This document shows positions 51,310 to 59,799 of a stretch of DNA of 64,000 nt, piece by piece. The translations under genes and the position numbers were made by a program. Origin of the DNA: Niastella sp. OAS944 (lineage in GTDB: Bacteria; Bacteroidota; Bacteroidia; Chitinophagales; Chitinophagaceae); contig JANUBW010000005.1 of NCBI GenBank assembly GCA_024809215.1, forward strand, positions 186,001-250,000, given 5' to 3'. The notes beneath the pieces are model-generated. The model ran no database searches. It had not been told where the DNA came from and saw only the letters and a program-made list of their open reading frames with translations. Numbering within the stretch: position 1 is the stretch's first letter; each line of letters opens with the position of its first letter.

Positions 51310-52572
51310 ATGAAGATTCTAATTCAACAGGTTACAATTACAGACCCATCATCACCATTTAACGGAACAAAGCAGGATGTCCTTATTGAATCAGGTATTA
51401 TCAGGGATATTCAACCTGCTATATCAGCAGAAGCAGATCAGGTAATTTCGGGCAGCCAGCTGCATTTATCGCCAGGCTGGGTAGATGTTTTTGCCCATTT
51501 TGCCGACCCCGGCTACGAGTTCAAGGAAACACTGGAAACCGGTTCCCGCGCAGCAGCCGCTGGTGGTTATACCGACGTTTTCGTGATCCCCAATACCAAA
51601 CCGGTGATCGATAGCAAAACCCAGGCAGAATACATTAGTCAGAAATCGAAATCGCTGCCGGTGAACATTCACCCCATAGGCGCCATTTCGAAAGGAGCGG
51701 AAGGTAAAGACCTGGCCGAAATGTACGACATGCGCGCCAGCGGCGCCGTAGCGTTCAGCGATGGCCTGAACCCCATTCAGTCGGCCGGTTTGCTATTGAA
51801 AGCGCTGCAATACGTAAAAGCTTTTGATGGTACAGTTATACAAATACCCGACGACAAAAGCGTAGGCGCCAATGGCCTTATGCACGAAGGTATTGTTTCA
51901 ACCCGCCTGGGATTGCCCGGTAAACCCATGATGGCAGAAGAGTTACAGGTGGCCAGAGATATAAAACTGGTTCGCTATGCCGATTCAAAATTGCATTTCA
52001 CCGGGGTTAGCTCGCCCAAATCACTCGAATATATTCGCCGCGCAAAAGAAGCCGGTTTGGCGGTAACATGTTCTGTTACGCCTTATCACCTTTTCTTTAC
52101 CGACGAAGACCTGACAGACTACGACACAAATTTGAAAGTATTTCCCCCGTTGCGTACCAAAAGCGACGTTGAATTGCTCCGCCAGGCAGTTCTTGACGGA
52201 ACAATAGATTGTATTGCTACGCACCACCTGCCGCATGAGTACGATAGCAAGGTACTTGAGTTTGAGTATGCCAAATATGGTATGACCGGACTGGAAACCT
52301 CCTACAGCGCTGTCAAAACCGTGCTGCCCGGGCTTACCGAAAGCCGCTGGGTTGAACTGGTGAGCATTAATCCCCGAAAGATCTTCGGACTTGAAATACC
52401 GGTGATCAAAAAAGATGCACCTGCCTGTTTCACTTTGTTTGAACCAGGTGCTGCGGTTACCATTTCAGCCGCATCTTTCAGGTCAAAGTCGAAAAACTCT
52501 GCTTTCACCGGAAAAACACTCAATGGTTCAGTAAAAGGGATCATCAATAAAGACGCCTTAATTCTAAATTAA
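51310..52572 (+). CDS. Dihydroorotase-like protein with altered active site
   Basis: A 420-residue amidohydrolase-fold protein clearly related to dihydroorotase (PyrC) along its whole length: GWVDVFAHFADPGYEFKETLETG, IPNTKPV, VTPYHLFFTDEDL and NPRKIFGL. The metal-binding D-x-H-x-H motif reads D59-V-F61-A-H63, losing one histidine, and the catalytic aspartate of IATDH is histidine (IATHH, position 305). A standard dihydroorotase reaction is therefore unlikely. From memory, other Bacteroidota carry the same substituted homologue beside DUF4199 and a family 2 glycosyltransferase, as here. It may be a structural partner, like inactive PyrC' of Pseudomonas aspartate transcarbamoylase, or something else. 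The ATG at 51310 is preferred over a TTG at 51304. Confidence 0.85.
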   Translation: MKILIQQVTITDPSSPFNGTKQDVLIESGIIRDIQPAISAEADQVISGSQLHLSPGWVDVFAHFADPGYEFKETLETGSRAAAAGGYTDVFVIPNTKPVIDSKTQAEYISQKSKSLPVNIHPIGAISKGAEGKDLAEMYDMRASGAVAFSDGLNPIQSAGLLLKALQYVKAFDGTVIQIPDDKSVGANGLMHEGIVSTRLGLPGKPMMAEELQVARDIKLVRYADSKLHFTGVSSPKSLEYIRRAKEAGLAVTCSVTPYHLFFTDEDLTDYDTNLKVFPPLRTKSDVELLRQAVLDGTIDCIATHHLPHEYDSKVLEFEYAKYGMTGLETSYSAVKTVLPGLTESRWVELVSINPRKIFGLEIPVIKKDAPACFTLFEPGAAVTISAASFRSKSKNSAFTGKTLNGSVKGIINKDALILN

Positions 52573-52584
52573 TACCATTATTTT

Positions 52585-53136
52585 ATGACAACTGCATCCG
52601 CCGGCAAAAGTCCCATCTTGCTGTATGGTTTGCTTTTTGGAGTTATCAGCATTGTATATACCGTAATCCTGTATTTGGGCGGTGTAAATGCCTATATGCA
52701 CCCGAGCAATAAATACCTTGGCGTAGTAATTGCCGTAGGCTTTGCTTTTTTAACAGCCTGGCAATTGAGAAAACAACAGGGTGGTTATCTTGAATTTGCC
52801 GATGCATTAAAAGGGATCTTCAAAGTAATGGTCATTGGCATTTTGTTATCAACCATATTCGACTATGTGCTGTTTAATTATATAGATACGGCGTTTAGAG
52901 AAGCCCTTCGTCAGGCTTCTATTGACGCAATGATCTATGAAATGGAGAAAAGCAATATGCCGCAGTCGAAAATTGACCAAACACTGGAATGGATGGAAAA
53001 ATTCAACAGTTTCGGTTTGGCTGCACAGGCCCTGGCATTCGCCGTAAGATGTATTCTTCATTTCATAATAGCCCTTATTGTTGCGGGCATCATGAAAAAG
53101 AAGCGGCCCTTTTTTGAAAATTCATTTAACCAATAA
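52585..53136 (+). CDS. DUF4199 membrane protein
   Basis: A 183-residue inner-membrane protein with four hydrophobic segments: about residues 11-31, 43-60, 74-95 and 146-168. The pattern, with the amphipathic SNMPQSKIDQTLEWMEKF helix before the last TM, is typical of DUF4199, a Bacteroidota family of unknown function. It starts 12 bp after the dihydroorotase-like gene and ends 3 bp before the glycosyltransferase start, so it is part of the operon. Confidence 0.88.
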   Translation: MTTASAGKSPILLYGLLFGVISIVYTVILYLGGVNAYMHPSNKYLGVVIAVGFAFLTAWQLRKQQGGYLEFADALKGIFKVMVIGILLSTIFDYVLFNYIDTAFREALRQASIDAMIYEMEKSNMPQSKIDQTLEWMEKFNSFGLAAQALAFAVRCILHFIIALIVAGIMKKKRPFFENSFNQ

Positions 53137-53139
53137 ACT

Positions 53140-54096
53140 ATGGATATATCCATTGTAGTGCCGTTGTTGAATGAAGAGGAGTCCCTGCCCGAATTGTGTG
53201 CATGGATTGAGCGGGTGGTTACGGCCAACAACTACTCCTATGAGATCATTATGATCGATGACGGCAGTACCGATGAGTCTTGGACCGTTATTGAACAATT
53301 ACGATTAAAGAATGCGAACATAAAAGGCATTCGCTTTCAACGGAACTACGGTAAATCTGCTGCCCTGAACGAAGGCTTTAAAGCCGCACAGGGTAAAGTG
53401 GTTATTACTATGGATGCCGATATGCAGGATAGTCCCGATGAAATACCCGGGCTGTACCAAATGATCGTGCAGGAAGGCTTTGACCTGGTTAGCGGCTGGA
53501 AAAAAGTGCGTTACGATAATACGCTTACCAAGAATATTCCAAGCAAATTCTTCAACTGGGCTACACGCCGCATGTCGAAGATCCAATTGCATGATTTCAA
53601 CTGCGGATTGAAAGCTTACCGCAATAAGGTTGTTAAATGTATTGAAGTATATGGCGAAATGCATCGCTATATACCGGTGCTGGCAAAATGGGCCGGTTTT
53701 AAAAAGATCGGCGAAAAAGTAGTGGAACACCGCAAGCGCAAATACGGTACTACCAAGTTTGGCTGGGAACGTTTTGTGAACGGCTTTCTCGATCTGGCTT
53801 CCATTACTTTCGTGGGCAAGTATAGCAAACGACCCATGCACTTCTTTGGTTTGTGGGGCTCTGCGTTCCTGATATCGGGCTTTTTAATGGTGCTGTACCT
53901 GGTTATTTCTAAGTTCATTCAACCGGAATACGCCCTTACCAACCGGCCGGTATTCTATATATCATTAACTGCCATGGTTATGGGTACCCTGCTGTTTATA
54001 GCAGGTTTCCTTGGCGAACTGATATCGCGTAACTCACCCGGGCGCAATTTTTATTTGATTGAGAAGAAAATAGGTATCGATAAGAATGGCGCATAA
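53140..54096 (+). CDS. Family 2 glycosyltransferase (GtrB/DPM1-like)
   Basis: A 318-residue membrane-anchored glycosyltransferase that transfers sugar from a nucleotide donor, probably to a polyprenyl phosphate carrier. It has the GT-A fold with VPLLNEEESLPEL, DDGSTDESW, DADMQDSPDEIP (DxD-type metal motif) and NCGLKAYRNKV. Two C-terminal membrane segments at about 232-256 and 270-292 match the GtrB/dolichol-phosphate mannosyltransferase layout. It overlaps the next glycosyltransferase gene by 11 bp, indicating translational coupling. Confidence 0.93.
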   Translation: MDISIVVPLLNEEESLPELCAWIERVVTANNYSYEIIMIDDGSTDESWTVIEQLRLKNANIKGIRFQRNYGKSAALNEGFKAAQGKVVITMDADMQDSPDEIPGLYQMIVQEGFDLVSGWKKVRYDNTLTKNIPSKFFNWATRRMSKIQLHDFNCGLKAYRNKVVKCIEVYGEMHRYIPVLAKWAGFKKIGEKVVEHRKRKYGTTKFGWERFVNGFLDLASITFVGKYSKRPMHFFGLWGSAFLISGFLMVLYLVISKFIQPEYALTNRPVFYISLTAMVMGTLLFIAGFLGELISRNSPGRNFYLIEKKIGIDKNGA

Positions 54097-55225
54097 AAAT
54101 ATAGTGATCATAGGGCCCGCACATCCGTTGCGGGGTGGTTTGGCAACTTTCGATCAGCGGCTGTGCAAACAGTTCAATGATGAAGGCCATACCTGCTGCA
54201 TCTATTCTTTTTCATTGCAGTATCCTTCGTTTTTATTTCCTGGCACCACACAGTATTCTTCGGAACCGGCGCCAACTGATATTGAAATATATTCTGTAAT
54301 TAATTCCTGCTGGCCGCTCAACTGGTTACAAATAGGAAATGCATTACAGCGAATACGTCCCGATATTATAGTTGTACGCTACTGGCTGCCGTTTATGGGC
54401 CCGGCACTGGGCACCATTTTACGCAGGGCAAAGAAGAACAGGCATACAAAGGTGATTGCCATTACCGATAATGTTATTCCCCACGAAAAACGTCCTGGCG
54501 ACGTGCCTTTCACGAAATATTTCCTCAAGAGTTGCGATGCCTTTATTACCATGAGTGATAAGGTGATGAAAGACCTGCGCCTGTTTGAGAAAGACAAACC
54601 GGCAAAAGAGGTTATACATCCCTTGTATGATAATTTTGGACCGGCTGTGCCCAAAGAAGAAGCCAGAAAAAAGCTGGGCATCGATGTAAATGAAAAGATC
54701 ATCCTTTTCTTTGGGTTCATTCGCCGTTACAAAGGCCTCGATATAGCATTTGATGCCATGAAACTGCTGCAACCTTCCCCGGGTTCGGCCAGTACACCAA
54801 AACTATTGGTGGCCGGTGAATTTTATGAAGATGAAAAACCTTTCCGGGACCAAATAAAACGGCTTGGGATTGAAGATCGTCTCATATTAAGGACCGATTT
54901 TATTCCAGATAGCGAAGTAAGATATTATCTAAGTGCAGCTGATGTAGTTGTTCAACCTTATCGCAATGCTACCCAAAGCGGGGTTACGCCCCTGGCATAT
55001 CATTTTGAGAAGCCAATGATCGTTACCAATGTGGGCAATTTGCCTGTAATGGTACCGCATGAAAAAGTGGGACTGGTATGTGAATCTGAAAACCCGGCTT
55101 CGCTGGCGGCCGCCATCGGCAGGTATTTTGAGCTTGGAGAACAGTATTTTATACCGCATCTTCGCAGCGAAAAGGAAAAGTACAGCTGGAATAAATTGGT
55201 AGAAACAATACTAACCATAATGTGA
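54086..55225 (+). CDS. Family 4 glycosyltransferase (GT-B fold)
   Basis: A 379-residue cytoplasmic or membrane-associated glycosyltransferase of the retaining GT4/group 1 type: IGPAHPLRGGLATF in the acceptor domain, ILFFGFIRRYKGLDIAFDAM and VVQPYRNATQSGVTPLAYHFEKPMIVTNVG in the donor domain. In the usual E-x7-E motif the first Glu is Gln (QSGVTPLAYHFEKP), as in a known branch of this family. With the heptose genes that follow it is likely to act in lipopolysaccharide, capsule or S-layer glycan assembly. Confidence 0.93.
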   Translation: MAHKNIVIIGPAHPLRGGLATFDQRLCKQFNDEGHTCCIYSFSLQYPSFLFPGTTQYSSEPAPTDIEIYSVINSCWPLNWLQIGNALQRIRPDIIVVRYWLPFMGPALGTILRRAKKNRHTKVIAITDNVIPHEKRPGDVPFTKYFLKSCDAFITMSDKVMKDLRLFEKDKPAKEVIHPLYDNFGPAVPKEEARKKLGIDVNEKIILFFGFIRRYKGLDIAFDAMKLLQPSPGSASTPKLLVAGEFYEDEKPFRDQIKRLGIEDRLILRTDFIPDSEVRYYLSAADVVVQPYRNATQSGVTPLAYHFEKPMIVTNVGNLPVMVPHEKVGLVCESENPASLAAAIGRYFELGEQYFIPHLRSEKEKYSWNKLVETILTIM

Positions 55226-55257
55226 TAATGTGCTGATGTGCTAATTTGATAATGGAA
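55217..55257 (+). repeat. 8-bp-phase tandem repeat TGTGATAA
   Basis: TGTGATAA TGTGCTGA TGTGCTAA TTTGATAA in series, from the last codons of the glycosyltransferase gene into the spacer before hddA. Confidence 0.65.
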
Positions 55258-55303
55258 ATACAAATATCAGGCATCACATCGCATATAATATACTTACTTA
55301 TAA

Positions 55304-56332
55304 ATGACTAAAAGCATCTATAGAAGTAAAGCGCCATTACGTATAGGTTTGGCTGGTGGTGGTACCGATGTTAGTCCATACAGCGACTTGTATGGCGGAG
55401 CAATTTTGAATGCTACGGTATCGCTATACGCCTATGCCAATATTGAACCTGTTGAAGAGAAAACGATCCTGCTGCAAACGATGGACAGGCAGGAAGAGCA
55501 GCAATTTGACTGGAGCAGGGAGCTGCCAATAGATGGTAAACTCGATCTGTTAAAGGGCGTATATAACCGTATTCAAAAACAATACGGCATGCCCGAAACC
55601 GGGTTTAAGCTGAGCACCTTTGTAGATGCACCTGCGGGTTCGGGCCTGGGTACCTCTTCTACGCTGGTGGTTGCCATTGTAGGCGCTTTTGCAGAGATGT
55701 TGCGGCTGCCACTGGGTGAATATGATGTTGCCCAGCTTGCTTATGAAATAGAGCGTAGCGACCTGGCTATGGCCGGTGGCAAGCAAGACCAATACGCTGC
55801 TACTTTTGGCGGCGTTAACTATATGGAGTTTCATGGCGATAATGTAGTGGTGAATCCGTTGCGAATAAAACAGCAGTATTTGTTTGAACTGGAAAACAAT
55901 CTTGTTCTGTATTATACAGCTACCAGTCGCGAATCGGCTAAGATCATTGAAAAGCAAAGTGCGAATGTGGTTGGCAAAAAAGAAAAACCCATCGACGCCA
56001 TGCACCAGTTAAAACGCCAGGCGCAACTGATGAAAGAAGCGTTGCTGAAAGGGCGTTTACACGAAATTGGGGAGATCCTCGATTTTGGGTTCCAACAGAA
56101 AAAACAAATGGCCGAAGGCATTTCAAATAATTTGATGGATGAAATTTATGAAGCAGCTAAAAAAGCAGGCGCCACGGGTGGTAAAATATCCGGTGCCGGT
56201 GGTGGTGGCTTTATGACCTTCTATTGCCCGGCCAATACAAAATATAAAGTAATTGAACGGCTGAATGCGTTTGGTGGTTTTGTTAAGAACTATCAGTTTG
56301 TTGACCATGGGCTTACGTCGTGGTCGATATAG
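55304..56332 (+). CDS. hddA: D-glycero-alpha-D-manno-heptose 7-phosphate kinase
   Basis: A 342-residue GHMP kinase that phosphorylates the anomeric C1 of heptose 7-phosphate in the GDP-heptose pathway. It has the family opening RSKAPLRIGLAGGGTDVSPYSD, the ATP loop PAGSGLGTSSTLVVA, ERSDLAMAGGKQDQYAATFGG, and the C-terminal GHMP motif GGKISGAGGGGFM. The length and the three following genes (gmhA, hddC, gmhB) fix the assignment against other GHMP sugar kinases. Repeats precede and follow it. Confidence 0.94.
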   Translation: MTKSIYRSKAPLRIGLAGGGTDVSPYSDLYGGAILNATVSLYAYANIEPVEEKTILLQTMDRQEEQQFDWSRELPIDGKLDLLKGVYNRIQKQYGMPETGFKLSTFVDAPAGSGLGTSSTLVVAIVGAFAEMLRLPLGEYDVAQLAYEIERSDLAMAGGKQDQYAATFGGVNYMEFHGDNVVVNPLRIKQQYLFELENNLVLYYTATSRESAKIIEKQSANVVGKKEKPIDAMHQLKRQAQLMKEALLKGRLHEIGEILDFGFQQKKQMAEGISNNLMDEIYEAAKKAGATGGKISGAGGGGFMTFYCPANTKYKVIERLNAFGGFVKNYQFVDHGLTSWSI

Positions 56333-56384
56333 ATAGTAGCGGACATTTTGATAAGGGAATGGCCGTTGAATTTAGGCAGAGAAG

Positions 56385-56634
56385 TAAGATGTAAGAAGTA
56401 AAAGGTTGACAAGTTAACAAGTTGACGAGTTAACAAGGAAGTTGAAAAGATGATAGAGGTGATATAGTTGATAAAGGAAACACGAACAGACTTCTGCTGT
56501 AAGATAAACAGGGCTGAAAATTGTTTTGAGGCTCGATAATAGGTCTTTCACGTTTGCCGTTTCACGTTTTACGAGTTCGCGAGTCCTTAAATTTCGGAGA
56601 CTATTGCCGATTCACGATTGCCGATTGCCGAAAT
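56385..56634 (+). repeat. Spacer of 7- and 8-bp-phase repeats between hddA and gmhA
   Basis: The 348-bp gap holds GTTGACAA GTTAACAA GTTGACGA GTTAACAA (8-bp phase, about 56405-56437), then TTTCACG TTTGCCG TTTCACG TTTTACG (56546-56573) and ATTGCCG ATTCACG ATTGCCG ATTGCCG (56603-56630), both in 7-bp phase. TATGCTTG (56634-56641) is a one-mismatch -7 element that may drive gmhA. No gene is seen in this stretch. Confidence 0.7.
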
Positions 56635-56680
56635 ATGCTTGTACAAAATGAAAAACAATCAAATTAGTAAAGAATATTCT

Positions 56681-57259
56681 ATGATGAATAAGATCACCGA
56701 CATTATCAAAGCCTCTATAAGTACCAAAGAACTTATCTTAAAAGATGCTGTATTGTTGGGTACTATTGAAAAACTGGCAAACATAATTACCGAAGCGCTG
56801 CGCAATGGTAATCGTGTTTATTTTGCCGGTAATGGTGGCAGTGCCGCCGATGCACAACACCTGGCGGCAGAGTTCAGCGGCCGTTTTTATACCGATCGCG
56901 ATGCATTGCCTGCCGAAGCATTACACTGTAACACTTCCTACTTAACCGCCGTAGCCAACGATTACAGCTACGATGTGGTATATGCCCGTTTAATAAAAGG
57001 TATTGGTTTGAAAGGCGATGTACTGGTAGGTTTATCTACATCCGGCAACTCGGCCAATATTGTAAAAGCATTTGAGACCGCCCGCGAAAAAGGGATCGTT
57101 ACGGTTGGCTTTACCGGCGACGCCGGTGGTAAAATGAAACCACTGAGCGATTACCTGGTAAACGTTCCTTCAAAAGATACACCGCGCATTCAGGAAAGCC
57201 ATATTATGTTAGGGCACATTATATGTCAGTTGGTAGAAGAACAATATTTCAATAAGTAG
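56681..57259 (+). CDS. gmhA: D-sedoheptulose 7-phosphate isomerase
   Basis: A 192-residue SIS-domain isomerase converting sedoheptulose 7-phosphate to D-glycero-D-manno-heptose 7-phosphate, the first step of the pathway. The SIS signatures are VYFAGNGGSAADAQHLAAEFSGRF and VLVGLSTSGNSANIV; the C-terminal TPRIQESHIMLGHIICQLVE is characteristic of GmhA. The ATG at 56681 gives the family's usual length and follows an AAGAA-type ribosome site. Starts at 56648 (ATG) or further upstream would add residues with no counterpart in the family. Confidence 0.94.
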   Translation: MMNKITDIIKASISTKELILKDAVLLGTIEKLANIITEALRNGNRVYFAGNGGSAADAQHLAAEFSGRFYTDRDALPAEALHCNTSYLTAVANDYSYDVVYARLIKGIGLKGDVLVGLSTSGNSANIVKAFETAREKGIVTVGFTGDAGGKMKPLSDYLVNVPSKDTPRIQESHIMLGHIICQLVEEQYFNK

Positions 57260-57345
57260 TTGCAAGTTACAGGGTTCAGGTTACAGGGGAAAAGCGAATT
57301 GTATTTCCCTGCAACCTGAAACTTGCAACCTGTAACAGGTAATTT
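57257..57345. repeat. Heptad GTTACAG hairpin element between gmhA and hddC
   Basis: Left arm of GTTGCAA GTTACAG GGTTCAG GTTACAG words and an inverted right arm of CTGCAAC CTGAAAC TTGCAAC CTGTAAC words. Positions 57297-57336 match 59934-59973 at 38 of 40 bases. It fills almost the whole 88-bp gap. Confidence 0.85.
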
Positions 57346-57347
57346 AT

Positions 57348-58052
57348 ATGATCAAAGAATGTATTATTCTCGCAGGTGGATTAGGGACCAGGTTACGCTC
57401 AGCCGTACCTGATCTTCCCAAGTGTATGGCACCGGTAGCAGGACGGCCATTTGTGTCGTATGTGATCGACCATTTCAAAAAACAGGGCGTTGAGAAATTC
57501 ATTTTTTCGCTGGGTTATAAACACGAAGCTATTGAAGCATTTCTCGATACTGCTTATGCCGGTTGCAACAAACAATATGTAATTGAAAAGGAGCCGCTGG
57601 GTACCGGTGGCGCTATTCAATTGGCCTGCAAACAGGCTACCGAAGAAAATGTGCTCATCCTTAACGGCGACACTTTATTCTCTATACAACTGCCGGCATT
57701 GACCGCCGTTCATCAGCAAAACCAAAGTCATTGCACGCTGGCGCTAAAACCCATGCAACGTTTCGACAGGTATGGTGTAGTTGAATTGAAAGAGAACGGC
57801 GCCATTAAAAGCTTTAAGGAAAAACAGTTTTACGAAAGCGGCCTTATCAATGGCGGCATCTATGCCGTACAGGTAGCCGCCTTGTTGAACGAAGGGCTTC
57901 CTGAAAAGTTCTCTTTTGAAAAAGATTACCTGGAGAAATTATATACCGAACGCCCTATGTTTGGCGTAGTGCAGGATGAGTATTTTATTGACATCGGAAT
58001 ACCTGAAGATTTCGAAAAAGCAAACCGCGACCTTGCCGGCATGGCTGGCTAA
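57348..58052 (+). CDS. hddC: D-glycero-alpha-D-manno-heptose 1-phosphate guanylyltransferase
   Basis: A 234-residue nucleotidyltransferase that would form GDP-D-glycero-alpha-D-manno-heptose. The N-terminal pyrophosphorylase motif is LAGGLGTRLRSAVPDLPKCMAPV, followed by EPLGTGGAIQLA, LILNGDTLFSI (metal-binding Asp) and a GGIYAV segment. FIDIGIPEDFEKA is the usual C-terminal motif of sugar-1-phosphate nucleotidyltransferases. Its place between gmhA and gmhB supports HddC over other nucleotidyltransferases. It lies 14 bp upstream of gmhB. Confidence 0.92.
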   Translation: MIKECIILAGGLGTRLRSAVPDLPKCMAPVAGRPFVSYVIDHFKKQGVEKFIFSLGYKHEAIEAFLDTAYAGCNKQYVIEKEPLGTGGAIQLACKQATEENVLILNGDTLFSIQLPALTAVHQQNQSHCTLALKPMQRFDRYGVVELKENGAIKSFKEKQFYESGLINGGIYAVQVAALLNEGLPEKFSFEKDYLEKLYTERPMFGVVQDEYFIDIGIPEDFEKANRDLAGMAG

Positions 58053-58066
58053 AATGATGACTATTT

Positions 58067-58624
58067 ATGTTAGATCTGAAACAGATTGATAAAAGCTGGA
58101 CATTATTCCTCGATCGTGATGGTGTTATAAATCATGAGAAGTACCAGGACTATGTATACAATTACGATGAGTTTGTTTTTTACGACGGGGTGCCCGAAGC
58201 AATGAAGACACTCACCGATTTGTTCGGACTGGTAATTCTTACCACCAACCAACGAGGTGTTGGGCGCGGGTTAATGACAGAAGCCGATCTGAACGATATT
58301 CATACCAAAATGACCGCTGACATTGAAAAAGCCGGCGGCCGCATCGATCGTATTTATTACTGTACCGCCAATGATTCAAGTGATCCGTTCCGTAAGCCCA
58401 ATCCGGGTATGATCTTCCAGGCGAAAAAAGATTTTCCCGCCATTGACCTGCAAAGGTCCCTGATCGTAGGGAACAACATCAGCGATATGGATTTTGGGCG
58501 TAATGGTGGTATTCATACTGTTTTTGTTAAAACAACCCACCCCGATGTGGCACTTCCCCACCCTGCTATTGACCTGGCATTTAATACTTTACCCGATTTT
58601 GCAAAAGCTTTGCAAACGAAATAA
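58067..58624 (+). CDS. gmhB: D-glycero-D-manno-heptose 1,7-bisphosphate 7-phosphatase
   Basis: A 185-residue HAD-superfamily phosphatase removing the 7-phosphate of heptose bisphosphate. HAD motif 1 is FLDRDGVINHE (nucleophile and acid/base Asp), motif 2 TTNQRGVGRG, motif 3 KPNPGM with Lys, and motif 4 IVGNNISDMDFGRNGG. The length matches GmhB and histidinol-phosphatase-like enzymes; the operon context fixes the role. It is the last recognisable gene of the heptose set. Confidence 0.93.
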   Translation: MLDLKQIDKSWTLFLDRDGVINHEKYQDYVYNYDEFVFYDGVPEAMKTLTDLFGLVILTTNQRGVGRGLMTEADLNDIHTKMTADIEKAGGRIDRIYYCTANDSSDPFRKPNPGMIFQAKKDFPAIDLQRSLIVGNNISDMDFGRNGGIHTVFVKTTHPDVALPHPAIDLAFNTLPDFAKALQTK

Positions 58625-58676
58625 AATTTTATCAGGTCTTTCACGTTCCTGTTTCGCAACCCGGGCGGCATCGTTG

Positions 58677-58684
58677 TAACTTTG
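58677..58684 (+). promoter_or_regulatory. -7 promoter element
   Basis: TAACTTTG, a perfect TAnnTTTG, 20 bp before the ATG at 58705. It indicates that the following gene has its own promoter. Confidence 0.5.
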
Positions 58685-58704
58685 CCACACGGTTAAAAAA
58701 TACC

Positions 58705-59739
58705 ATGAATTACCTATATAAATATTATCTGACCTGCTGTTTGTTATTGATCGGCTTATTTGGCGTGGCGCCTGTTTTTGCGCAGCCCATTTCAGCTGCC
58801 GATAAAAAGGAATTGCAGAAGAAAGAAGACTCTTTAAAGAGATTGTCGGCCAATATGGTGTTTAGTGAACAACCCGCCGACCGTTTCAGAAGCGATAGTG
58901 TGTTTACCCGCACTTTTGTAAGGGCATTAAAAGTAAAGAATTCATTTTACCATCCATTCGATTCTTTGAATATTTCGAAGTTGTATTCGCCCGATAGCAC
59001 ATTCCGCATATTCACCTGGCAATTAAAGAAAGATGAATATGTGTACCTGCAAAAAGGAGCTATTCAAATGAATACGCCCGATGGATCGCTTAAACTGTTC
59101 CCCCTGTTCGATTATTCGATGTTCACCGCAAAACCGCTCGATTCGGTACGTTCTCGTAATAACTGGATCGGCGCTATTTATTATCGCATTATTCCCAAAG
59201 AGTTTAATGGACAGAAGTACTATACCTTGTTGGGATTTGACGATTACAGTGTAAGCAGCAACAGAAAGTGGTTAGAAGTAATGCATTTTAACGAACGCGG
59301 CGAACCTATGTTTGGCGGCGCCATTTCATTCAAAGAAGATTCAGTTAAAAAGCCATCACAGGCGCGCTTCAATATTGAATATAAGAAAGAGGCAAAAACC
59401 TTCTTTAATTACGATCCCGAGAAAGATATCATTGTGTTCGATCACCTGATCTCAGAAAGCAATGAACCTACAAGAAAATCGACATACATACCCGATGGCG
59501 ATTTTGAAGCTTTTAAATGGAAGAACGGCCAATGGGTGCATGTGGAGCGCCTTGAGTTTGAACTGAAGTTAAAAGATGGCGACTTCCCCCGTGAATCGGC
59601 TATTTTAGATGATGCCGGTAACGCCAATGAGCAGCGGTTAGAAGAGGCCTCACGCCGCAATATGGAGAAAGAAGCAGGTATACCAGAGAAAGAGCCTGCC
59701 AGGCCAAAGAAGGCTACAGCGCCTAAGAAGAAAGGATAA
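58705..59739 (+). CDS. Conserved periplasmic hypothetical protein
   Basis: A 344-residue exported protein with a signal peptide ending PVFAQ. A beta-rich body (LYSPDSTFRIFTWQLKKDEYVYLQKGAIQM, NWIGAIYYRIIPKEFNGQKYYTLLGFDDYSVSSNRKWLEVMHF) is followed by a very lysine/alanine/proline-rich tail (KEPARPKKATAPKKKG). I recall similar unnamed proteins across Bacteroidota but no function. It has its own promoter and a strong terminator. Confidence 0.8.
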   Translation: MNYLYKYYLTCCLLLIGLFGVAPVFAQPISAADKKELQKKEDSLKRLSANMVFSEQPADRFRSDSVFTRTFVRALKVKNSFYHPFDSLNISKLYSPDSTFRIFTWQLKKDEYVYLQKGAIQMNTPDGSLKLFPLFDYSMFTAKPLDSVRSRNNWIGAIYYRIIPKEFNGQKYYTLLGFDDYSVSSNRKWLEVMHFNERGEPMFGGAISFKEDSVKKPSQARFNIEYKKEAKTFFNYDPEKDIIVFDHLISESNEPTRKSTYIPDGDFEAFKWKNGQWVHVERLEFELKLKDGDFPRESAILDDAGNANEQRLEEASRRNMEKEAGIPEKEPARPKKATAPKKKG

Positions 59740-59754
59740 ACTTACTATCATAGG

Positions 59755-59781
59755 AAAACCCCGAGTAAAATCGGGGTTTTT
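59755..59781 (+). terminator. Intrinsic terminator
   Basis: A perfect 10-bp stem (AAAACCCCGA / TCGGGGTTTT) with loop GTAAAA and a T-run, 15 bp after the stop at 59739. Confidence 0.95.
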
Positions 59782-59799
59782 CGTATATAATAAGCTGTT

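Noticed and set aside
51310-52572. Assigning the gene symbol pyrC
   Set aside because: Loss of one metal-ligand histidine and of the catalytic aspartate makes the standard activity doubtful.
53305-53841. 178-codon minus-strand frame inside the family 2 glycosyltransferase gene
   Set aside because: It is a shadow of a well-conserved gene on the other strand, with no recognisable product.
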